DNA from: a bacterium
GTDB lineage: Bacteria > Actinomycetota > Acidimicrobiia > Acidimicrobiales > CATQHL01
DNA length: 8,095 nt
Reading direction: 5' to 3'
NCBI GenBank assembly: GCA_026713745.1
Contig: JAPONU010000335.1
Location: forward strand, 1-8,095
The stretch's first letter is position 1. The number at the start of each line of letters is the position of its first letter. Shown here piece after piece: positions 1 to 4,641 of the stretch. A program made the translations under genes and the position numbers. The notes beneath the pieces are model-generated. The model was given only the letters and a program-made list of their open reading frames with translations, ran no database searches and was not told the DNA's origin.

Positions 1-851
1 CGTGGGCGGCCAGCAGCAGCCGCCGGACTCGGTAGAGGGGGTCGCCTTTGCGGCCGCGGTGGCCGAGCGTGTCGTTCTGGACTCTGCGGCGGGTCTCGTC
101 GACGGCGTCGTTGGCGAGGCGGATCACACCGAACGGGTCGGCGACCTGGCGCGCCCGGGGCAGGGCCACCTCGAAGGCGCTGCGGTAGGCGCCGGAGAGG
201 TCCAGGGTGCCCCAGGTGATGTTGTCGCGCCATTCCTCGGGTTGGTTCACCAGCCACCCCGTCGGCGCCGCGGCGCCGCGACCTGCGACAACGTCGAGGA
301 GTTGCCCGCCGGTCACGTCCACGATCGACGTGGCCCACACGCGGGTCCGCCAACGGCCCTAGCGTCCCACCAGCGTCTCGTCGAGGCCCAGAGCCGACAC
401 GTCGCCCACCCGACCACAATCCGCGTCCAACAGCGCCTGACCCCACGCCATCACCGCGCCGTTCACCGTGTGCCAGTCACAACCCAACTCGCCGGCCACA
501 TCAGACACCGCCCGACCGTCGCGGCCCACCGCGGCCGTCGCCCACCGGCCCGCCCGCGCCGTCAGCGCCGAGCGCGCCGGCGCGATCTCCTCGGCAACCT
601 CGGTGAACGACCCAACCGCACAATCCCCAGCCGGGCACCGCCGGCGCCGCTTGTGCCACACCAGGCCCACCGGGCGGCCGAACGCCGGCAGATCCACCAA
701 CCTCACCGGCGCCGAACCCTTCGACCACACCACCCCGCCGCAGCCCGATATGCACCGCCAACGGCCCGTCGAACTCGTCGACCACGCCGAGAACATCCAC
801 ATCACCCAAACCGACAATCAACTCGCAAACACGCGTAGGGTTGCTCTCCAC
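1..851 (-). pseudogene. ISL3-family transposase, frameshifted and amber-interrupted, 3' end outside window
   Basis: An intact protein of this family would be a DDE transposase of the ISL3 family. Translation from the GTG at 851 gives a typical N-terminus (TRVCELIVGLGDVDVLG) as far as about 750, and then the reading continues in another frame. That second frame has a zinc-ribbon (CGG near 740, then KRRRRCPAGDC near 620-650), the conserved VDLPAFGRPV and GSFTEV segments, and a helix-turn-helix (ELGCDWHTVN). It reaches the first catalytic Asp in LGLDE (codon near 382-380). A TAG at 361-359 stops the frame. Beyond it the same frame resumes perfect family sequence to the window edge, including TSIVDV, the second Asp in TLDLSGAY, VADPF and LGHRGRKGDPLY. 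The frameshift near 745-755 also seems to have removed the first zinc-binding cysteine. The catalytic Glu would lie outside the window. I infer an inactive pseudogene. Confidence 0.85.
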
Positions 852-902
852 CGGGGGCCTCCCCTGACTCGGAGTCGTAGACCCCCGATTCTGGAGGCCC
901 CC
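1..902 (-). mobile_element. ISL3-family insertion sequence, right-hand part (degraded)
   Basis: The transposase remnant running off the left edge identifies an ISL3-type IS. Only the end upstream of the transposase start is inside the window. The candidate terminal region is 853-902, where two 10-base arms (853-862 and 893-902) form a perfect inverted repeat around a smaller hairpin (866-876). I cannot fix the exact tip, because the other end and any target duplication lie outside the window. The true border could be nearer 950, where base composition changes. The IS is probably dead because its only transposase frame is broken twice. Confidence 0.6.
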
Positions 903-953
903 AACCCACCACTCGCGGACCCCCGCCCCGCCACCGCGACACCGACTCCCCGC

Positions 954-1388
954 TTAAATCCGAAGAGCCCGTTTTCTGAGCTGCAGGCCCCTCAACACTC
1001 GCTCTGCAGATTCGGCGGCAGGATCGAATACCCATGTGGCGAACGCGCAAGCCTCGATGGTCGATCTGCAAATCGCATAGAGCGAGTAGACACGGCGGTT
1101 CGACATCGCCGTGCGCATAACGGCGAAGTAGTCGTGTACCGCATTGATACGCGTACGCGCCTCGAGATTCGCCACGTCAACGACGCTTCCGGCATCGAAC
1201 TGAGCAAGGCCGCTTGCGTATGCCCGCGTCTGCTCCCAGGGTGAACACTTGGAGGGCGTTGGCGACGCCAAAAACCAGACATCTGGGTTGCCGTGTAGCT
1301 CCCGCATTCGCACGGCGATCTCCCACATCACGACCTTCACCCAGATGCGCCTCCAGATGGACTTCGATTTCACCGGCATCATCCGCAT
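954..1388 (-). CDS. Unknown protein, probably 3'-truncated at the IS border
   Basis: I do not recognise this 144-residue protein well enough to name it. The ATG at 1388 has a GGAG six bases upstream (1395-1398), which favours this start. The sequence looks like real coding in residues 45-140. It has an alpha-helical run with an Arg/Glu-rich, Ala-rich character (QTRAYASGLAQFDAGSVVDV, NLEARTRINAVHDYF, YSLYAICRSTIEACAFATWV). This resembles the helical uncharacterised proteins that carry a 'R..lEa.a...wl.dp' segment, but that is a weak impression. The frame ends abruptly at a TAA in RALRI, just where GC rises sharply towards the IS end. I suspect the natural C-terminus was lost when the IS arrived. 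GC is near 55% (33 of 60 in 1021-1080), below the neighbours, which fits transferred DNA. The first 25 residues are less convincing than the rest. Confidence 0.5.
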   Translation of the reverse strand: MRMMPVKSKSIWRRIWVKVVMWEIAVRMRELHGNPDVWFLASPTPSKCSPWEQTRAYASGLAQFDAGSVVDVANLEARTRINAVHDYFAVMRTAMSNRRVYSLYAICRSTIEACAFATWVFDPAAESAERVLRGLQLRKRALRI

Positions 1389-1649
1389 ACTCGGCTCCAG
1401 CGTGCGTTGAACAGCGTGGGGAGTTGCGTCAGGAGGCTATCGGATCACGTCAGGTCCAAGAACACCCGTTCGGCATGCGGCACGACGCTCCAAGCGGTGC
1501 CCCGCCCCAATACAACCGACCGGACCCGTCCGACGGGTCCGGTCGGCATGTCACTATCGACGCCGTGCCGCACAGGTCTCGGTCGTCGGTTTCGGGTTGG
1601 ACCGCCGGCCGCGGCGAGGCCCCAGCGACGCCTGTGGGTTGTGACGCGG
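1389..1649. other. Intergenic stretch without a supported gene
   Basis: Frames here are short and have no family-like sequence. The only clear structure is the 31-base palindrome at 1516-1546. The stretch separates the truncated unknown gene from the methyltransferase tail, both read on the minus strand. Confidence 0.5.
1516..1546 (-). terminator. Perfect 14-bp-stem hairpin, likely terminator of the methyltransferase gene
   Basis: Bases 1516-1529 are the exact reverse complement of 1533-1546, leaving a three-base loop (1530-1532). It lies about 100 bases past the minus-strand methyltransferase stop at 1650. On the minus strand the stem is followed by TTGTATT, a modest T-rich tail. High-GC actinobacteria often use strong stems with poor U tracts, so a terminator is the likeliest role. 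A protein-binding palindrome or mobile-element remnant remains possible. Confidence 0.55.
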
Positions 1650-2063
1650 CTAGCCGCCATTGAGTTCAAGCAACTCGCGGAGAACGTCTTCGTCGGAGAT
1701 GTCCGCTGGCCAGCCGTACGCGGCAGCCACGGCCTCGTCAAGGGCTTCGTGCGCATCGGCGAGCCATTGTGGGCGGGCGTTGTAGAGATTCGTCAGGGTG
1801 CGCTTCTTGACCTCGTTCGTCGCCTGGTCGTCGCGAGGAACCGGCCGCTTCGGATAACCGGAAACCGGCTCGTCGGCCCACCCGACCAACTCGGGTGGAT
1901 TGAGCCAGCGGTCACGCAACTCGACCAGGCGTCCGGCTGCCGTGGCTATAGCGGTAGCACGCGGATCGGCCGCGTGCTCGATCGCGGACACGGCTGGCGC
2001 CAAGCCGGTCGGGAACGGAAACGTGGCGAAGGTCGATGTCGACGTGTAGCGCGGATCGTTTAC
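1650..2063 (-). pseudogene. C-terminal remnant of a large type IIG/MmeI-like DNA methyltransferase
   Basis: This frame keeps 137 codons plus a TAG stop and matches the extreme C-terminus of large class I SAM-dependent N6-adenine DNA methyltransferases associated with type IIG/MmeI-like restriction. It has NDPRYTSTSTFATFPFP at its N-terminal end, then LRDRWLNPPEL, KKRTLTNLYNARPQWL, LDEAVAAAYGW and a closing DISDEDVLRELLELN. Family members run to roughly 900 residues or more and hold the SAM-binding and NPPF/Y catalytic motifs far upstream, and none of that is present. The family-like reading begins at codon 2063, directly after an in-frame TAA (2066-2064), so the body has been deleted at about 2064. 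A TTG at 2003 could in principle start a 117-residue peptide, but it has no ribosome site and no function I can suggest. Recognition of the tail is from memory of the family, not a search. Confidence 0.75.
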
Positions 2064-2275
2064 TTAAGGCACTGGAGCGAATCGCCCACCCCCCCTGATC
2101 CCGTCGGGATGTGACACTGTTCCCGCAGGTCAACCCCGGTTTGGCTAGTCACCTACATCGATCCCACCGATGTCACGTCCGGAGGACGTGCTCGGCGGCT
2201 CGCCCCGATGGGATCGAGCCGGCACGAGCCCCGCCCGGCAGCTCGACGATGGCGGGGCGGGACGAAAGGTATCGA
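2064..2275. other. Junction and intergenic DNA, with two hairpins
   Basis: No supported gene. It contains a perfect 7-bp stem with a three-base loop at 2174-2190, and a second stem pairing 2229-2235 with 2251-2257 across a 15-base loop. The left edge is the deletion point of the methyltransferase remnant. Confidence 0.45.
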
Positions 2276-2491
2276 CTACCGCCTCGTCGGTGTCGAGGCC
2301 CGGATGCCTCCCGGTGGCGGTGGGCCCGGCCGCCGGGCGGCCGGTATTGCATCGTCGTTCCCGGCGTCGAATTCGGTCCGATGGATCTTGACCTCGGACC
2401 GAAGCACCTCCACCTCGGCTCGCACGAGCGCCACGCCGGACTTGGTGGCGAACTGCTCCCAGGCGACCCGAGGGATGGTCTCGGTGGTCAT
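2276..2491 (-). pseudogene. Short coiled-coil N-terminal fragment
   Basis: Starting from the ATG at 2491, about 48 residues look like genuine protein: TTETIPRVAWEQFATKSGVA followed by a heptad-like LVRAEVEVLRSEVKIHRTEF. This pattern (ATK..v..LraEve.LrsE) is typical of small coiled-coil proteins with a C-terminal membrane anchor, such as the DUF1640/CCDC90-like group. After residue 48 the frame degenerates into Pro/Arg-rich sequence and stops, with no membrane segment. The 3' part therefore appears lost or out of frame. An AGGAG sits directly against the ATG, too close for a normal ribosome site. I treat it as a remnant, though a short functional peptide cannot be excluded. Confidence 0.4.
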
Positions 2492-2551
2492 CTCCTGCTC
2501 GTCCGCCTGCGGCTCGCCCGGTTCGTCCTCAACGGGTCAGCGCATGGTGCG

Positions 2552-2580
2552 TTCCACATTCGCTGGACGTGCTGTACAAT
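2552..2580 (+). promoter_or_regulatory. Candidate promoter of the pilin-like gene
   Basis: A good -10 hexamer TACAAT lies at 2575-2580. At the ideal 17-base spacing the -35 position holds TTCCAC (2552-2557), which keeps only the leading TT of the consensus. The resulting leader would be about 65 bases before the ATG at 2653. No other -10-like element this good was seen upstream of the gene. Confidence 0.35.
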
Positions 2581-2640
2581 TCTCAACACTTGACTGTCAC
2601 CGTCCCCTCACGAAGTCGTCGGGGGCGCTTTGCAACGCTC

Positions 2641-2645
2641 GGAGG
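2641..2645 (+). promoter_or_regulatory. Shine-Dalgarno deciding the pilin start
   Basis: GGAGG seven bases before the ATG at 2653. It is the clearest ribosome site in the window, and it rules out the ATG at 2569 as the main start. Confidence 0.75.
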
Positions 2646-2652
2646 AACGACG

Positions 2653-3231
2653 ATGCCACTTCCCACGGACTGCCCGGAGGCCCACGAGTCCAACGACCGG
2701 CACGGCCGGCTACGACCGACTCGCCTCCGAAGGCACCTGCGTCAGCGCAGGGAGGACGAGAGCGGCCTCACCACCCTCGAATGGCTCCTCATCGTCGCCG
2801 CCGTGGCCGGCCTCGCCGCCCTCGCCGTCGTCCTCGTCACCAACGTCGTCGACGAAACCTCCGAGCAGATCAGCGGCTCCAGCGCCCGCCAAACCGCCGC
2901 GAGAGTGGCGGCCCAAGAGATCGTGGATGACTCTGCCAAGGGTCTTAGTGAGCAGCCAACTGGCGTCAAAACTTGGGACCACTGGAAATCGCACTACAAC
3001 CGCAAGTGCACGCGATTGGAGATTACCTACGGCGACGCCGGAATTACGGTTATATCAGTGTTCAGGAATTCGGGCAGCGGTACTGGCGAGGATGACGACG
3101 ACATCACTGACGACGTTACCACGTCGATCAGCCCGGAAGACGAACGGAGTGGTACCGCGGTCGCCTGGAATCCCGCAAGTTCTGCCCCGGACACGGGGGA
3201 TGATGCGCTGGCCGTGTGCGCAATCTCCTAG
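2653..3231 (+). CDS. Flp/type IVb pilin-like protein with extended C-terminal domain
   Basis: A probable prepilin of 192 residues, secreted to the cell surface after processing by a TadV-type prepilin peptidase. Residues 1-38 are a charged, Arg-rich leader ending in EDESG. Cleavage after Gly38 would give a mature protein starting LTTLEWLLIVAAVAGLAALA, with Glu at mature position 5 and a hydrophobic helix of about 21 residues, as in Flp pilins. The mature part is about 154 residues, longer than classic Flp pilins of 40-60. It continues into a polar domain with Cys119 and Cys189, which could form a disulfide loop, and an acidic GEDDDDITDD stretch. The ATG at 2653 was chosen over an upstream in-frame ATG at 2569 because GGAGG (2641-2645) precedes it by seven bases. 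No tad/cpa assembly genes are nearby, so the secretion machinery must be elsewhere. GC is 75% in 2761-2820 but 52-53% in 2941-3060, so the C-terminal part may have a different origin. A minor pilin or pseudopilin role is equally possible. Confidence 0.75.
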   Translation: MPLPTDCPEAHESNDRHGRLRPTRLRRHLRQRREDESGLTTLEWLLIVAAVAGLAALAVVLVTNVVDETSEQISGSSARQTAARVAAQEIVDDSAKGLSEQPTGVKTWDHWKSHYNRKCTRLEITYGDAGITVISVFRNSGSGTGEDDDDITDDVTTSISPEDERSGTAVAWNPASSAPDTGDDALAVCAIS

Positions 3232-3547
3232 CGGTCGTCGTAGGCGGGCGGCGGGTACGCGTCTAGGCGCAGCCGCAGCGCCGCTGGCTTGGCCTCGGTC
3301 CGCTCGGCGTGAGCGGCCTCACGAGCGGCGCGGGTTTCGGCGGCGGTTCGTTGCTTCGGCTTGGTCGTCGTCGGTGAGCAGCGTTGTGCCCTTGGCGGGG
3401 GTCGAACAGGCGCAGCGTGCCGTCGCGCCAGGTGCGGTCGAGTCCGAGCAGTTGGCTGTGGCCGCGTAGGGTGCCGTCGGCGTCGGCGGTGACCGCGATG
3501 GGCCGTCGGCGCCTCGCCACCCAGCGGCTTCCCGCCGGGTGGGTCAT
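3228..3547 (-). pseudogene. Decayed partial copy of the Uma2-family gene (C-terminal part)
   Basis: Read on the minus strand, this repeats the tail of the Uma2 gene at 3808-4524. The block RPIAVTADADGTLRGHS is identical, then come LGLD.TWRDGTLRLFDP and, after frame correction, a DDQAEA-RTAAETRAAR coiled-coil tail. Two single-base insertions break it. One is an extra base in the five-G run at 3397-3401, where the intact copy has four. The other is an extra T near 3351-3352. Corrected, it is 105 codons plus stop and ends in YPPPAYDDR, unlike the intact protein. The nuclease core is missing upstream, and family similarity stops near the ATG at 3547. I infer a dead duplicate. Its TAG interlocks with the pilin TAG in the CTAG at 3228-3231. 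Confidence 0.75.
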
Positions 3548-3772
3548 GCTTATTCTGAGCGCAGTTGGAGATGAGGCGGCGTCGTCGGCGGTGGGGGCGT
3601 GGTGTGTGTGGGTTGGTGACGTTGGAGCGGCTGTTGATCGTTCGAGACTTCGGGTCGTCCGGCATGGCGGTCCGGACGGGTCAGTCCGCTCTCGGCACGA
3701 GCCGGTCGCAACGGTTCAGCAGCGCGGCCCGGCGGTGGTTGATCGGCTCCCGGGGTAGTTGACCGTCGGGCT
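3548..3772. other. Intergenic stretch, no supported gene
   Basis: Between the broken copy and the intact Uma2 gene. Frames are short, Arg/Pro/Gly-rich and unlike any family I know. It probably includes the breakpoint where the 5' half of the duplicate was lost, but I see no repeat or target-site mark there. Confidence 0.4.
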
Positions 3773-3800
3773 CGGCGGCGCCCCGGTGCGAGCGCCGCCG
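3773..3800 (-). terminator. Terminator-like hairpin after the Uma2 gene
   Basis: Bases 3773-3781 pair perfectly with 3792-3800 (9-bp all-GC stem, 10-base loop). On the minus strand the stem begins seven bases past the Uma2 TGA (3810-3808), a typical terminator position. There is no U tract. Confidence 0.55.
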
Positions 3801-3807
3801 GCCACCC

Positions 3808-4524
3808 TCAGCGCTGCGGGTCGAGGCGTCGGCGGAGGGCCGCCAGTTCGGCCTCGGCCCGCGCGGCGCGGGTTTCGGCGGCGGTTCGTGCTTGGGCCTG
3901 GTCGTCGTAGGTGAGGAGCGGTGTGCCGGTGGCGGGGTCGAACAGCCGTAGTTCGCCGTCACGCCAGCACAGGTCGAGTCCGAGTGCGTCGCTGTGGCCG
4001 CGCAGGGTGCCGTCGGCGTCGGCGGTGACGGCGATGGGCCGCCGGTGTGCGCCGGTGAGGTGGTCGCCCTGCAGGGGCGGGTGGAGCAGGCCGTCTTCGG
4101 TGGGGTCGGTTCGCCAGTACTCGGCGACGCCGAGGGCGGCGTAGAGGTCGGGCTTGTCTCTCACGTCGCCGCGTACGGTGCTCGGCGAGGCGACCTCCAG
4201 CACCCAGGCGGGCATCGCGCCGGTCTCCCAGACCTTGTATACGTGCATGGGTTCCTCGGTGGTGTGCACGCCGAAGGCGACGGCCACATCGGGCGCCACG
4301 ACGTCGCCCTTGTCGCCTTCGGTGTAGTAGATGCAGGTGTTGTGGCACACCACGGCGCGGTCGCCGCCGGGTTGTCGCCGCAGCCAGTCGCGCAGGGCCA
4401 GGGCCACATCGGCGCACTGTTGCCAGTGTTGCATCCCCTCGGGCACGGGCTCCCCCCACGGGTAGTCGATCTCCTCCTCGGGAGGGTTTGCCACCACCGC
4501 GGCGCCGTGCGCGCCCTCGATCAC
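3808..4524 (-). CDS. Uma2-family (DUF820) PD-(D/E)XK nuclease-like protein
   Basis: A 238-residue protein of the Uma2 family, whose fold is that of restriction-endonuclease-like PD-(D/E)XK nucleases. The biological role of this family is unsettled. The N-terminal IDYPWGEPVPEG segment matches the subtype that opens with a 'DYP.Ge.i.e' stretch and so supports the GTG start at 4524 or a nearby downstream GTG. No Shine-Dalgarno is obvious. The core runs from about residue 30 to 145. Asp79 is in VAPDVAVAFG, then come YKVWE, Glu110 in WVLEVASPST, Lys124 in RDKPDLYAALGV, and EYWRTDP. These are the expected metal-binding and catalytic positions. Residues 160-200 form a beta-rich segment (RPIAVTADADGTLRGHS...RLFDP) and residues 205-234 an Ala/Arg/Glu coiled coil, a common Uma2 tail. 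It is flanked by its own terminator hairpin and candidate promoter, so it probably forms a single-gene unit. A decayed partial copy lies downstream. Confidence 0.9.
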   Translation of the reverse strand: MIEGAHGAAVVANPPEEEIDYPWGEPVPEGMQHWQQCADVALALRDWLRRQPGGDRAVVCHNTCIYYTEGDKGDVVAPDVAVAFGVHTTEEPMHVYKVWETGAMPAWVLEVASPSTVRGDVRDKPDLYAALGVAEYWRTDPTEDGLLHPPLQGDHLTGAHRRPIAVTADADGTLRGHSDALGLDLCWRDGELRLFDPATGTPLLTYDDQAQARTAAETRAARAEAELAALRRRLDPQR

Positions 4525-4547
4525 AACCCAAACACTACCACGCGCCC

Positions 4548-4562
4548 GTTGCCGGCGGCAAC
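4548..4562. promoter_or_regulatory. Perfect palindrome at the Uma2 transcription start, possible operator
   Basis: GTTGCC, three bases, then GGCAAC: a perfect 6-bp inverted repeat. It sits immediately downstream of the candidate -10 and covers the expected transcription start of the Uma2 gene, where a repressor could act. It could equally form a small 5' RNA hairpin. Confidence 0.3.
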
Positions 4563-4569
4563 ATATCGG

Positions 4570-4578
4570 ATCATATCA
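4570..4578 (-). promoter_or_regulatory. Extended -10 promoter candidate for the Uma2 gene
   Basis: On the minus strand TGATATGAT reads as an extended -10 (TG-N-TATGAT), with the hexamer at 4575-4570. No good -35 is present at 17 bases, which is tolerated by extended -10 promoters. The start would fall near 4563, giving a leader of about 40 bases. The surrounding AT-rich patch (4561-4590) is conspicuous in otherwise GC-rich DNA. Confidence 0.4.
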
Positions 4579-4641
4579 GACTTAATGAGACGACCGCCAG
4601 GCACTGCGGCCGATGACCACCACGGCGGGCTGTGTCGCACC

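Larger units (their letters stand above)
3241..4045. repeat. Degenerate direct repeat: tail of the Uma2 gene and its decayed copy
   Basis: Roughly 3300-3510 repeats roughly 3860-4045 in the same orientation, with short identical runs such as GCGCGGGTTTCGGCGGCGGT in both. Recombination between them would delete or fuse the Uma2 tail. Ends are approximate because I aligned by eye. Confidence 0.65.

Noticed and set aside
359..361. Programmed readthrough or recoding of the transposase amber codon
   Set aside because: The same gene also has a frameshift that damages its zinc-ribbon, so plain decay is simpler.
2..838. Plus-strand frame of 278 codons across the IS
   Set aside because: It is antisense to clear ISL3 transposase sequence and is Pro/Arg/His-rich.
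1407..2114. Plus-strand frame of 235 codons
   Set aside because: It is the antisense of the methyltransferase tail, whose minus-strand reading has strong family sequence.
2174..2190. Small perfect hairpin (7-bp stem)
   Set aside because: No gene ends next to it and it has no T tract. At this GC content such stems arise often by chance.
2569..2652. Upstream ATG for the pilin-like gene
   Set aside because: It falls inside the candidate -10 region and has no ribosome site, whereas 2653 has GGAGG at good spacing.
3228..3665. 145-codon minus-strand frame as an intact gene
   Set aside because: It mixes a non-coding frame with only the last part of the Uma2-like tail. Comparison with 3808-4524 shows two insertions.
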